Of a DNA stretch of 38,341 nucleotides, positions 1 through 8,174 are shown one piece after another (position 1 is the first letter of the stretch; each line of letters starts with the position of its first letter). The DNA is from Syntrophaceae bacterium UBA2251 (lineage in GTDB: Bacteria > Desulfobacterota > Syntrophia > Syntrophales > UBA2251): positions 1-38,341 of the forward strand of contig DDXV01000043.1 in the NCBI GenBank assembly GCA_002347815.1, given 5' to 3'. Below the pieces are notes generated by a model. That model was not told the origin of the DNA. It searched no databases and saw only the letters and a program-made list of their open reading frames with translations. Made by a program: the position numbers and the translations under genes.

Positions 1-66
1 TGGGGCTACCTGAGTAGTTACAAAGAAAGATGCTAAAGCAATGCCCCAGCCGCCCCTATTGACTTC

Positions 67-118
67 AAAAAAAAAGTTGCAAGGTTCCCGTGACCGAAGG
101 CAAATGCGCTCGGTGAAC
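67..118 (-). terminator. possible terminator after the ferredoxin gene
   Basis: On the minus strand, about 28 bases past the ferredoxin stop, an inverted repeat (arms around 84-93 and 106-118, interrupted) can fold into a hairpin. Eight bases further on is a run of nine U (A run at 67-75 on the plus strand). The gap between stem and U-run is longer than in a standard intrinsic terminator, so the call is tentative. I see nothing else in bases 1-66. Confidence 0.3.
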
Positions 119-145
119 ATGCCTATTCCGTAATGCCGGCGCGTT

Positions 146-589
146 TCACCCCGCGGTCGCTTCCACGACCGGGGCCGGCGGCACGGCGAGGACGATGGCC
201 TCCACGGGGCACTCCTCCGCGCAGAAGCCGCAGGAGATGCACTTCTTGGGTTCCGTGAGCGCCGCCCGGAGGTGTTTGTCGCCCCGGTCGACGGCCGACG
301 CCAGACACCGGGCCGGACATCCCTCGACGCAGATCCCGCAGGAGATACAGGTTTCGAGGTCGATCACGGGCTTGGGCCAGAGCGCCAGCTTGGGAATCCG
401 CCGGCAGGGGTTCCGCCGCGCGTCCAGCACCGCATCCTGGGGGCAGATCCGCCCGCAGGCGCCGCAGTCGATGCAAAGCTCCGCGTTCACGACATGAAGG
501 GCCTTCCGTTCGCCCCGGATCGCGCCCGCCGGACAGAGCCGGACACAGGCGCCGCAGCCGTTGCAGGATTCCGTGATGGCGTAGGGCAT
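146..589 (-). CDS. polyferredoxin with four [4Fe-4S] motifs
   Basis: A 147-residue electron carrier. Four CxxCxxCxxxCP motifs are visible: Cys 9/12/15/19, 39/42/45/49, 81/84/87/91 and 117/120/123/127, so it should bind four [4Fe-4S] clusters. There is no signal peptide or membrane segment, so it is cytoplasmic. It starts 10 bases after the stop of the aldehyde:ferredoxin oxidoreductase gene with a GGAGG site, so the two are co-transcribed and it is the likely electron partner of that enzyme. The arrangement of a tungsten-enzyme subunit followed by a multi-cluster ferredoxin also resembles BamB/BamC of benzoyl-CoA reductase, so a role in aromatic-acid metabolism cannot be excluded from sequence alone. 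Confidence 0.88.
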   Translation of the reverse strand: MPYAITESCNGCGACVRLCPAGAIRGERKALHVVNAELCIDCGACGRICPQDAVLDARRNPCRRIPKLALWPKPVIDLETCISCGICVEGCPARCLASAVDRGDKHLRAALTEPKKCISCGFCAEECPVEAIVLAVPPAPVVEATAG

Positions 590-599
590 GGGTTCCTCC

Positions 600-2564
600 T
601 TAATCCGTTTTGCCGGCGCTCGGCCCCAACGGCCGGACCGCGGCGTCGTCGGGGCGCCCCGTTTCGGGGTCCCAGCCGAACTGTCGCCAGTAATCGCTCC
701 GCATCGTATCGAGATCCATTGTGCGTCCCTTGTTCGCCCCCTGCGCCAGGGCCGGCCGGCCCAGCATCCGGTCCGGGACCTTGATGGCGCGGGGATCGAC
801 GCCCTGCCGGATGTTGAAGGCCTGCTTGAGCGTCTGGATCCGCGCGCCGATCTCCAGGTACTGTTCGGGGGTCTTGTTCCAGCCGGTCGCGGCGTTGAGC
901 CAGGCGAACGACGGGATCCGCTTCGCCCCCAGCATCAGGCCGAAGAGGCAGAAGCCGGCCGCGTTCGCCAGGCTCATGAACTTGCTGCACGCGGCGGCCG
1001 TGACGGCCTTCTCCGCGTCGGCCCGGTACTTCCGGCCCTTGAAGTACAGCGGCGTCGCCCGCGGCAGGCCCTTGACCGTCTTCCAGAGCTGGAACATCTC
1101 GTAGTAGAGCTGGGCGCCCAGGGTGTGCCGGCCGGGCGTCGGCTCCACGGCGTAGTGCACGTTGAAGCCCGGATCGTTCCGCCCATCGTGCATGGCCGCC
1201 TCCTGGCCCCCGATGTGCATGGCGTACTGATCGGAGCCCTTCCCCAACCGCCGGGCGGCCGTCCGCGATCCGTCCGCCAAAAGGTCGCCGACCCCTTCGC
1301 GTCGGATCATCTTCTCCACCAGGGCGACGATGGCCGGGCCGTTTCCCCACGTCAGCTCCAGGCCGCCCGTGTCTTCCTTCGTCAGCAGGCCCTGCTCGTA
1401 GCACTCGATGGCGAAGGCGACCGTGCCGCCCGCCGAGATCGTATCCATGCCCGCCCGGTTGAGGAGTTCGTTCAGGTAGAAGATGCTCTCCGCATCCTCG
1501 TTCATGCACAGCCCCCCCAGGGCCAGGACGGTTTCGTATTCCGGCTTGTGGGTCTCCGTGTATTTCCCGGTCATGGAGCACTTCCCGCCGCATCCGAGGG
1601 GGCAGGAGTAGCAGTGGTACTTGACCCGCTCGCGATCCGTGATGGCATCCGGGTTCACGCTCCGGGAGCGTCCGGGGCCGAAGTCCACGTTCGACCCCTT
1701 CCAGTTCTTGATCGGCGAGTCCCCCATCTCGATGGAGGTCTGGTTCATGCTGACCGTGCCCCACTTGCGGAGGAAGAACTTGTACAGCAGGCCGTCCATG
1801 GCCATCTGCGTCGGCAGGACGCGCATCATGGCCCCCACGTAGGGGGACATGGGGCCGGTGAAGAGCGGCGGCTGGAACTGCACCCAGCGGTTGCATTTCT
1901 GGCTCAGGCGCTTCATCTCCGCGCGGTCGTGCAGACCGATGCGCCGCTTGCCGTTCAGGACGACCGCCTTGAGGCGCTTGGATCCCATGACCGCCCCCAG
2001 GCCCGACCGGGCCGCCATGCGGCCGCCGTCGTTGGCGATCCCGGCGATCAAGGACAGCTTTTCGCCGGCCGGCCCGATGCACGCCACGCGGCTCCCCGGT
2101 CCGCCCTCTTTCAGGAGCGCCTCTTCCGTCTCGATCGTGTCCTTGCCCCAGAGGGCGGAGGCGTCCCGCAGCTCGGCGCGGGCGCCGTCGGCGAACAGAT
2201 AGACGGGGCGTTCGCTCACCCCCTTGAAGAAGATCCCGTCAAAGCCACACCGCTTGATCGCCGGCGAGAAGGTTCCGCCGCAGTTGGCGTCCCCCCAGCA
2301 GCCGGTCAGCGGCGACTTGCCCACGACCGTCCAGCGCCCCGTAAAGAGGCTGCCCGTCCCCGTCAGCAGGCCGGACATGAACCCGAGGACGTTGTCCGGC
2401 CCCAGCGGATCGGCCTCCGGAGGGATCCACTGAAACAGAAGGTAGGCGCCCAGGCCGAGGCCGGACAGGTAGTTTTCGTAGACGTTGTCCGGGATCGCCT
2501 CCGTCCGGACGGTCCCGGTTCCCAGATCCACCACCAGCACCTTGCCCATGTAGCCCTTGTCCAT
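600..2564 (-). CDS. aldehyde:ferredoxin oxidoreductase family tungsten/molybdenum enzyme
   Basis: A 654-residue member of the AOR family, which interconverts carboxylic acids and aldehydes (or related substrates) with ferredoxin, using a bis-pyranopterin W/Mo cofactor. The N-terminal domain has the family pattern MGKVLVVDLGTG and a GDANCGGTFSPAIK stretch near residues 91-104. The [4Fe-4S] ligands are Cys318, Cys321, Cys325 and Cys539 (CYSCPLGC, then AAGFCLFG). Length is normal for the family. The start at 2564 is chosen because AAGGAGG lies just upstream and the ATG overlaps the stop of the preceding gene by one base (TGATG), implying translational coupling. The substrate cannot be read from sequence; BamB-like benzoyl-CoA reductase subunits belong to the same superfamily and are an alternative. 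Confidence 0.88.
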   Translation of the reverse strand: MDKGYMGKVLVVDLGTGTVRTEAIPDNVYENYLSGLGLGAYLLFQWIPPEADPLGPDNVLGFMSGLLTGTGSLFTGRWTVVGKSPLTGCWGDANCGGTFSPAIKRCGFDGIFFKGVSERPVYLFADGARAELRDASALWGKDTIETEEALLKEGGPGSRVACIGPAGEKLSLIAGIANDGGRMAARSGLGAVMGSKRLKAVVLNGKRRIGLHDRAEMKRLSQKCNRWVQFQPPLFTGPMSPYVGAMMRVLPTQMAMDGLLYKFFLRKWGTVSMNQTSIEMGDSPIKNWKGSNVDFGPGRSRSVNPDAITDRERVKYHCYSCPLGCGGKCSMTGKYTETHKPEYETVLALGGLCMNEDAESIFYLNELLNRAGMDTISAGGTVAFAIECYEQGLLTKEDTGGLELTWGNGPAIVALVEKMIRREGVGDLLADGSRTAARRLGKGSDQYAMHIGGQEAAMHDGRNDPGFNVHYAVEPTPGRHTLGAQLYYEMFQLWKTVKGLPRATPLYFKGRKYRADAEKAVTAAACSKFMSLANAAGFCLFGLMLGAKRIPSFAWLNAATGWNKTPEQYLEIGARIQTLKQAFNIRQGVDPRAIKVPDRMLGRPALAQGANKGRTMDLDTMRSDYWRQFGWDPETGRPDDAAVRPLGPSAGKTD

Positions 2565-3430
2565 CAGACAACCTCCTTGTCTTGCCGGGGGATCCCCGCT
2601 TCGCAGGGGACGCCGGTCTGGCACAGGCCGCACCCGTAGCTTGCGAAGCCGAATACGGACTGGATGTGCGGCGAGACCGTCTCAAAGAGAAAATTCATGC
2701 ATTTTTGCTTGTCGTGCCCCTGTTTCGAGATGGCCCCGGCCGGGCAGCGGGGGATGCATTTTCCGCAGCCGCCCCCGGCGTAGAAGGGACAGTAGGCGTG
2801 GGGGTCGCGGTACGGCCGGGGCGACGGGTCGAGCGGGATGTCGGCGACCACCGATCCGCAGCGGACGGCCTTGCCCGCTTCCGTGATGAGGCCGTCGCAG
2901 AGCCCGAACGTGCCGTGCCCGGCGGCATAGGCGGCGTGCCGTTCCGACCAGCTCGACGAGAATCCATAGCGGGGCGACGTCTGCCACTGCCACGCGGGGG
3001 AGAGCAGGGAGGGCGCCACGGCGTGGAATCCGCGCGCATCGAGGCGCTCGACCAGGTGGGCCGCGAGCTTGACGTTGAAGGCCTCGCCGAAGACCCGCGA
3101 CCGGGCCCAGCGCTCCGCGGGAAGGTCTCTGGCCGCCCGGTTGTCCCTCCGGGTCGCCTCCGTCTGGGGGAGGATCCAGCTGATCACGGACAGCGCCTCC
3201 GGGGGGCGGTCGAGGCGGGGAAACGTCAGACGGAAGATATCGGCCGGGGTCCAGAGAAACGCCCCGATGTCCGCCTGCAAAAACGGGAAGATCGGATCGG
3301 CGCCGCCCGCGAATCCGACCCGCGGCTCATCCCAGGCCGGTTCTCCGGTTGCGGTCCCGAGGGCGTTCTCCGGGCTTTCCGCCGCGAACCGCTTGATGGC
3401 TTCGACGATCCATTCCGAACGTTCCGGCAT
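2564..3430 (-). CDS. QueG-like iron-sulfur protein (epoxyqueuosine reductase family homologue)
   Basis: A 288-residue soluble protein. The C-terminal third carries a ferredoxin-type cluster motif (CPFYAGGGCGKCIPRCP) followed by a CGLCQTGVPC motif, the arrangement seen in the epoxyqueuosine reductase / reductive-dehalogenase-like family (COG1600). The N-terminal part is less conserved and the protein is shorter than true QueG, so it is probably a paralogue and not the tRNA-modifying enzyme. It is the first gene of the operon with the aldehyde:ferredoxin oxidoreductase and polyferredoxin, and its stop overlaps the next start, which suggests a role in electron transfer to, or maturation of, that enzyme (inference). 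Confidence 0.7.
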   Translation of the reverse strand: MPERSEWIVEAIKRFAAESPENALGTATGEPAWDEPRVGFAGGADPIFPFLQADIGAFLWTPADIFRLTFPRLDRPPEALSVISWILPQTEATRRDNRAARDLPAERWARSRVFGEAFNVKLAAHLVERLDARGFHAVAPSLLSPAWQWQTSPRYGFSSSWSERHAAYAAGHGTFGLCDGLITEAGKAVRCGSVVADIPLDPSPRPYRDPHAYCPFYAGGGCGKCIPRCPAGAISKQGHDKQKCMNFLFETVSPHIQSVFGFASYGCGLCQTGVPCEAGIPRQDKEVV

Positions 3431-3535
3431 GATCCTATCGCAACGCGTCTGTAGGTTGAAGGCTGGGTGCCGGGGCCGCGGACGGGAAGGGCGGGCATCG
3501 CCCCCGTTCCGGCGGGTCCCCTCCAGGGGGTACCG

Positions 3536-3560
3536 GGTCGGGATTTGGGGCTTCCCGACC
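3536..3560 (-). promoter_or_regulatory. hairpin in the leader of the AOR operon
   Basis: A perfect 8-base inverted repeat (GGTCGGGA / TCCCGACC, arms 3536-3543 and 3553-3560) sits within the first bases of the predicted transcript, leaving a leader of about 130 bases before the first start codon. The remaining leader is very GC-rich and has further short complementary stretches. A regulatory role is possible but not shown. Confidence 0.35.
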
Positions 3561-3569
3561 GTGTCCGGA

Positions 3570-3598
3570 CTTTAACGGGGAGTTCGGGGTGTTGTCAA
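3570..3598 (-). promoter_or_regulatory. sigma70-type promoter of the AOR operon
   Basis: On the minus strand TTGACA (3598-3593) is followed after 17 bases by TTAAAG (3575-3570). The -35 box is perfect and the spacing ideal. It points at the QueG-like / AOR / ferredoxin operon; the expected transcript starts near 3563. Confidence 0.6.
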
Positions 3599-3640
3599 TG
3601 AAAACTTCCGGGTGGGATGGCGGGTGCGCGGGACCCGGGG

Positions 3641-4075
3641 TCACGAATGGGTCGCGTCGTCGCCCCACGCCCGGACGGCGTCCCGGATCCGGTCCCGGAT
3701 CTCCCGGATGATAACCATCTTCTCTTCCTCCGTTCCCGGCAGGACCGCCGGATCGGGAAAGCTCCAGTGCAGCCGGCGCGTCACCCCGGGAAAGACGGGG
3801 CACCGCTCCGCGCTGGCGTCGTCGCACACGGTGATGACGTAGGCGAAGAGGGCGCCGGAGCGGATGAAATCGAAGACCGGCTTCGTCCTGTGACGGGAGA
3901 TGTCGATCCCGACCTCCCGCATGGCCCGGACGACCAGGGGATTCAACTCGCCGGGCTCCAGGCCGGCGCTGTGCGCCTCGAAGCGATCGCCGTACAGCGT
4001 GTTCAGCCAGGCCTCCGCCATCTGGCTGCGGGCGCTGTTGTGGACGCAGACGAACAGGACCTTAATTTTTTCCAT
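3641..4075 (-). CDS. arsC: thioredoxin-coupled arsenate reductase (low-molecular-weight phosphatase fold)
   Basis: A 144-residue protein of the pI258-type ArsC family, which reduces arsenate to arsenite with thioredoxin. The P-loop CVHNSARS gives the nucleophile Cys10 and Arg16. The redox pair is Cys84 and Cys92, at the positions expected for the family, and a DP pair at residues 108-109 matches the catalytic aspartate loop. The three cysteines argue for arsenate reductase over a plain tyrosine phosphatase. It overlaps the end of phoR by 14 bases and is the last gene of the pst-pho operon, so arsenate reduction is probably co-expressed with high-affinity phosphate uptake, the route by which arsenate enters cells. 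No arsR or arsenite exporter is in the window. Confidence 0.85.
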   Translation of the reverse strand: MEKIKVLFVCVHNSARSQMAEAWLNTLYGDRFEAHSAGLEPGELNPLVVRAMREVGIDISRHRTKPVFDFIRSGALFAYVITVCDDASAERCPVFPGVTRRLHWSFPDPAVLPGTEEEKMVIIREIRDRIRDAVRAWGDDATHS

Positions 4076-5831
4076 CGGGGCTCTCTTTCCAGGTTTGAAA
4101 ATAGAGGGAAACCGTCGTGCCGTGGCCGAGGGTGCTGTCGATCTGCATGCGGCCCCGGTGGGCCATCATGAGGTGTTTGACGATGGACAGGCCCAGGCCG
4201 GTGCCGCCCAGCTCCCGGGAGCGCGTCCGGTCCACGCGGTAGAACCGTTCCCCCAGGCGGGGGATCTCCCCCCGGGGGATGCCGACGCCGGTATCGGCGA
4301 TGCGCAGCACCACCTCCCCGCCGTCTCCCGTCGCCGCCGTCACGGCAAGGGCGCCCCCAGGCGGGGTGAACTTGACGGCGTTGTCCAGGACGTTCAGGAG
4401 GATCTGGGCCAGACGGTCCCGGTCGGCCCGGATCGGCGGCAGGTCGGGGGGGATGTCCTTCGAGAGGCTCAGGTTTTTTTCCTGAAGCCGGACGTCCAGG
4501 ATCGTCAGGGCGGCGTCCACGGCGTCCGCCATCTTCAGCGTCTCGAGGTGCAGCGGCGTGTCGCCCATTTCGATGGCCGAAAGGGTCAGGAGATCTTCCA
4601 GCAGGCGGTTCAGGCGCAGGGCGTGTTCGTGAAGGATCGCGAGAAATCTGAGGGTGGTGTCGCGGTTCTCGACCGCCCCCGCCTGGAGCGTTTCCACGAA
4701 GCCGATGATGGCCGTCAGCGGCGTCTTGATCTCGTGCGTGACATTGGCGACGAAATCGGCGCGGCTGCGTTCGAGTTTCTTCAGCCGCGTCACGTCGTGA
4801 AAGACCAGCATGGTCTTTCGCGCCTCGTCCGCGGCGCCCTCGATGGCGGAGATCGTCACGTCCAGGATGAGGGGGCGCTCCTCCCCCAGGGCGATTTCCT
4901 CGAACACCGTGCTTCCCGTCTTCCGGAAGCGCTCCCAGGCGTCCTGGAGCGCCAGGTTGCGGAAGGACTCCAGGAGCGTCTTGCCGGCGAGTTTGCCGGA
5001 TGTAAGACGGAGCATCTCCTCGAGACCGCGGTTGACGGACTCGATCCGGTGACGGTCGTCCAGGACGAGGACGCCCTCCGCCATGCCGGCGAACGCCGAC
5101 GCGAGCTTGCCCCGCTCCGCGTCGGCGATGCGGATCTTTTCCTGCAGGGTGGACACCATCTCGTTCAGATGGTCCGCCAGCTCGCCGATCTCGTCCCGGG
5201 ACTCGATCAGCAGCCTCCCCGGGATGCGTCCATGCCGCACCTTTTCCGTGAACTCCAGCATCTCCCAGATCGGGGAGACGATTCTCAATGAAAAGGCGAG
5301 GGCGATCAGCATGGAGAGCATGAGGATCAGCAGCAGGATGTACAGGATGCTGGACCGAAACTCATTCACGCTGTTCTCGACCGCGGACAGGGGTCGCGCC
5401 AGGCGGACGTATCCCGCGATCGCGGCCCCGCGCGTGAGCGGCAGCGCGACGTAGAGCATGTCCGTCCGAAGCGTCCGGCTGTAGCGGATGGCGGTTCCCA
5501 TGCCTTTCAGCCGGGCCTCCTCGATCTCCGTGCGATGCAGGTGATTGCCCGTGTTGCGCGCCTGGGGGTCGGAGTCCACCGTCACCCGGCCCGCGGCGTC
5601 GACGAGCGTCAGCCGGGCGCGGGAGCGCTCGGCCAGCGAGCGGTGGTTCCGCCGGATGTCCTCCGGCGGCATGAGGGTGATGATCCGCGCGTGGGACGTC
5701 AGGTCGCCCTCGATCCAGCGGGTCAGGCCCGATCGGAGCTGATGCTCGATCAGCCATCCCGCCGCGGCGACGGCCAGGACGCCGATGGCGAGGAACGTGG
5801 CAAAAAGCTTGTAGAACAGGCGGATCTTCAT
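4062..5831 (-). CDS. phoR: phosphate regulon sensor histidine kinase PhoR
   Basis: A 589-residue inner-membrane kinase. Transmembrane segments lie at about 8-28 and 161-184, enclosing a periplasmic domain of roughly 130 residues, which is larger than the short loop of E. coli PhoR. A HAMP segment (about 185-235) and a PAS domain (about 240-350) follow. The phosphorylated His is His366 in HEIKTPLTAIIGF. N box (ILLNVLDNAVKFTP, 477-490), G1 (ADTGVGIP) and G2 (GGTGLGLSIVKHL) are intact. The start at 5831 overlaps the phoU stop by four bases (ATGA) and has GGGAGG upstream. Position in the pst-phoU operon makes PhoB (10121-10840) the expected partner; PhoR is last but one in the operon, apart from its regulator. 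Confidence 0.9.
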   Translation of the reverse strand: MKIRLFYKLFATFLAIGVLAVAAAGWLIEHQLRSGLTRWIEGDLTSHARIITLMPPEDIRRNHRSLAERSRARLTLVDAAGRVTVDSDPQARNTGNHLHRTEIEEARLKGMGTAIRYSRTLRTDMLYVALPLTRGAAIAGYVRLARPLSAVENSVNEFRSSILYILLLILMLSMLIALAFSLRIVSPIWEMLEFTEKVRHGRIPGRLLIESRDEIGELADHLNEMVSTLQEKIRIADAERGKLASAFAGMAEGVLVLDDRHRIESVNRGLEEMLRLTSGKLAGKTLLESFRNLALQDAWERFRKTGSTVFEEIALGEERPLILDVTISAIEGAADEARKTMLVFHDVTRLKKLERSRADFVANVTHEIKTPLTAIIGFVETLQAGAVENRDTTLRFLAILHEHALRLNRLLEDLLTLSAIEMGDTPLHLETLKMADAVDAALTILDVRLQEKNLSLSKDIPPDLPPIRADRDRLAQILLNVLDNAVKFTPPGGALAVTAATGDGGEVVLRIADTGVGIPRGEIPRLGERFYRVDRTRSRELGGTGLGLSIVKHLMMAHRGRMQIDSTLGHGTTVSLYFQTWKESPDGKN

Positions 5832-6517
5832 CCGTCCTCCCGACAGGCCGGCCGATGCCGGATGCTTTCCCCGGTGATCATGTAGACGACCATGTCCGCG
5901 ATGCCCTCGGCATGGTCCGCGATGCGTTCCAGGTTCTTGGAGATCTGCATGATGTAGATTGAGGGTTGAATCTTCCGCGGATCTTCCATCATGAAGGTCA
6001 GGAGTTCGCGGAAGATCTGCTCGTTCAACTGGTCGATGACGGTGTCCTCCTCGCGGACCCGGTTCGCCAGGTCGATGTCCTCCCGCACCATCGCGTCCAG
6101 GCTCTCCCGGATCATGTCGCGGGCGATCTCGGCCATGCGGGGCAGGTCGATGTAGGGCTTGATCTGCGGAATGTCGTTCAGGATGATCGCCTTTTCGGCG
6201 ATGTTGGCCGCCATGTCGCCGATGCGTTCCAGGTGGCCGTTGATCTTGATCGCCGTGGTGATGAAGCGCAGGTCCCGGGCGGCGGGCTGCCGCAGGGCGA
6301 GCAGGCGGATGCACCGCTCTTCCAGCTCCACGTCGAGGGCGTCGATCTGGTCGTCCTCGCAGATGACCTTTGCGGCCAGGGCGGAATCCTTCTCCAGGAG
6401 CGCCATGACCCCCCGGGCGATCGCGCGTTCCGTCAGGGCGCCCAGATAGAGCAGCCCCTCCTTGATCTCCTGGAGCTCCCGTTCGTACTCCCGGCTCGTG
6501 TGCCGTTTTTCCTCCAT
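5828..6517 (-). CDS. phoU: phosphate signalling/transport accessory protein PhoU
   Basis: A 229-residue all-helical cytoplasmic protein. The two PhoU repeats are visible, each with the metal-binding E/D-rich helix: NGHLERIGDMAANIAE in the first half and KNLERIADHAEGIAD in the second. PhoU links the Pst transporter to PhoR and damps the Pho response when phosphate is plentiful. Start 6517 is chosen for its GGAGG site at good distance; upstream codons in the same frame read through pstB on another frame. It lies 11 bases after pstB and overlaps phoR by four bases. Confidence 0.92.
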   Translation of the reverse strand: MEEKRHTSREYERELQEIKEGLLYLGALTERAIARGVMALLEKDSALAAKVICEDDQIDALDVELEERCIRLLALRQPAARDLRFITTAIKINGHLERIGDMAANIAEKAIILNDIPQIKPYIDLPRMAEIARDMIRESLDAMVREDIDLANRVREEDTVIDQLNEQIFRELLTFMMEDPRKIQPSIYIMQISKNLERIADHAEGIADMVVYMITGESIRHRPACREDG

Positions 6518-6528
6518 GGCGTCCCTCC

Positions 6529-7290
6529 TTAACCGAAGCGGCCGGTGATGTAGTCCTCCGTCTGCTTGACGGACGGGTTCGTGAAGATCTTTTCCGTCGG
6601 GCCGAACTCGATCAGCTTGCCGATGTAGAAGAAGCCCGTGTACTCGGAGACGCGCGCCGCCTGCTGCATGTTGTGGGTCACGATGATGATCGTGTACCGC
6701 TGCTTGAGCTTGTCGATGAGTTCCTCGATCCGCGCCGTGGAGATCGGATCGAGGGCCGACGTGGGCTCGTCCATCAGGATGATGTCCGGCTTCATGGCGA
6801 GCGCCCGGGCGATGCAGAGGCGCTGCTGCTGGCCGCCGGAGAGGGTCATGGCGGACCGGTCCAGGATGTCCTTGACCTCGTCCCACAGGACGGCCTGACG
6901 GAGGCTTTCCTCCACGAGGGCCTCGAGATCGCTTTTCCGATGCACCCCCGACAATCTGGGTGCAAACGTGATGTTGTTGAAGATGGATTTCGGGAAGGGG
7001 TTGGGCTTCTGGAACACCATGCCGATCCGCCGCCGGATCTCCACCGGATCCACCTCCGGGGCATAGATGTTCCGTCCCTCGAACAGGATCTCCCCCTCCA
7101 CCCGGGCGCCGTCGATCAGGTCGTTCATCCGGTTGAGCAGGCGCAGCAGCGTGGATTTTCCGCATCCGGAGGGTCCGATAAGCGCGGTGACGCGGTTCTT
7201 TTCGAAGGCCATCGTCACGTCGGTCAACGCCTGGAACGAACCGTAATAAAAATCCACATTTTCTGCACGGACTATCATATCCTTTTCCAT
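6529..7290 (-). CDS. pstB: phosphate ABC transporter ATP-binding protein PstB
   Basis: A 253-residue ATPase of the high-affinity phosphate importer. Walker A is GPSGCGKST, the Q-loop region reads MVFQKPNPFPKSI (typical of PstB), the signature is LSGGQQQRLCIARAL, Walker B is ILMDEPTSALDP and the H-loop is VTHNMQQA. Length matches the family. The start at 7290 has a GGTGG site; a second ATG four codons in (7278) is possible. It begins two bases after the pstA stop. Confidence 0.95.
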   Translation of the reverse strand: MEKDMIVRAENVDFYYGSFQALTDVTMAFEKNRVTALIGPSGCGKSTLLRLLNRMNDLIDGARVEGEILFEGRNIYAPEVDPVEIRRRIGMVFQKPNPFPKSIFNNITFAPRLSGVHRKSDLEALVEESLRQAVLWDEVKDILDRSAMTLSGGQQQRLCIARALAMKPDIILMDEPTSALDPISTARIEELIDKLKQRYTIIIVTHNMQQAARVSEYTGFFYIGKLIEFGPTEKIFTNPSVKQTEDYITGRFG

Positions 7291-7292
7291 CT

Positions 7293-8174
7293 TTACCACC
7301 GCTTTTTCTTTCTCATGACGCTGCGGATGAGGATGGCGACGAGGTCGATCCCCAGGACCAGGGCCACCAGGACGAGGACCGTTCCGTACTGGAGGGGCCG
7401 GGTCTCGTCGATCTGGGTCCCCGCCGTGGCCAGGACGTAGATGTGGTAGGGCAGGGCCATGACCTCGTCGAAGACGGATCGGGGCAGCGCCGCCGTGAAG
7501 AAGGTCGCCGCCGTGAACATGATGGGGGCCGTTTCGCCCGCGGCCCGCCCGATCCCGAGGATCGAACCGGTCAGGATGCCGGGCAGGGCGTTCGGCAGGA
7601 CGATCCGGGAGATCGTGCGCCATTTGGAGACGCCCAGGGCCAGGGAGGCCTCGCGGAACGTCTGGGGCACGGCCTTCAGGGCCTCTTCGGATGCCCCGAT
7701 GATCGTGGGCAGGATCAGGATGCCCAGCGTGAGGGCGCCGGCGAGGATGCTGGAGCCGAACTTGAGAAAGACCACGAAAAGACCGAGGCCGAACAGGCCG
7801 AAGACCACGGAGGGGACGCCGGCGAGGCAGTTCACGCCGATGCGGAGGATGCGGATCGCGAGCCCCTGGCGGGCGTATTCCGTCAGATAGATGGCCGAGG
7901 CCACGCCCAGGGGCAGGGCGACGGCGATCGCGCCCACGGTCAGGTAGAGGGTGCCGACGATGGCCGGCATGATGCCGCCCCGCGTCATGGCGTCGGTCGG
8001 CGGCAGCGTGAGAAAATCCCAGCTGATCGCCCGGAAGCCGTTCATGAAAATATAGGCCAGGATGAGCAGGAGCGTGGCGGTGATCAGGAAGGCGGACAGG
8101 CGGACGACGCCGAAGAAAAGCCCCTGCCGGAAGTAGCGCCATTTCAGGGATGTCGATGGTGCGGCGGCGTTCAT
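7293..8174 (-). CDS. pstA: phosphate ABC transporter permease PstA
   Basis: A 293-residue integral membrane protein with about six hydrophobic segments and the permease EAA-type loop (EASLALGVSKWRTISRIVLP) that contacts PstB. The first transmembrane segment is near residues 24-45. Its start overlaps the end of pstC by four bases (ATGA), so translation is coupled. It forms the phosphate channel together with PstC. Confidence 0.93.
   Translation of the reverse strand: MNAAAPSTSLKWRYFRQGLFFGVVRLSAFLITATLLLILAYIFMNGFRAISWDFLTLPPTDAMTRGGIMPAIVGTLYLTVGAIAVALPLGVASAIYLTEYARQGLAIRILRIGVNCLAGVPSVVFGLFGLGLFVVFLKFGSSILAGALTLGILILPTIIGASEEALKAVPQTFREASLALGVSKWRTISRIVLPNALPGILTGSILGIGRAAGETAPIMFTAATFFTAALPRSVFDEVMALPYHIYVLATAGTQIDETRPLQYGTVLVLVALVLGIDLVAILIRSVMRKKKRW

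Noticed and set aside
1..49. Inverted repeat TGGGGC / GCCCCA at the left edge
   Set aside because: Only six bases with a long loop and no neighbouring feature to explain; likely chance.
588..2639. A 683-codon plus-strand open frame opposite the AOR gene
   Set aside because: Composition is Arg/Pro/Gly-rich without domains, while the minus strand encodes a clear AOR family enzyme with all cluster cysteines.
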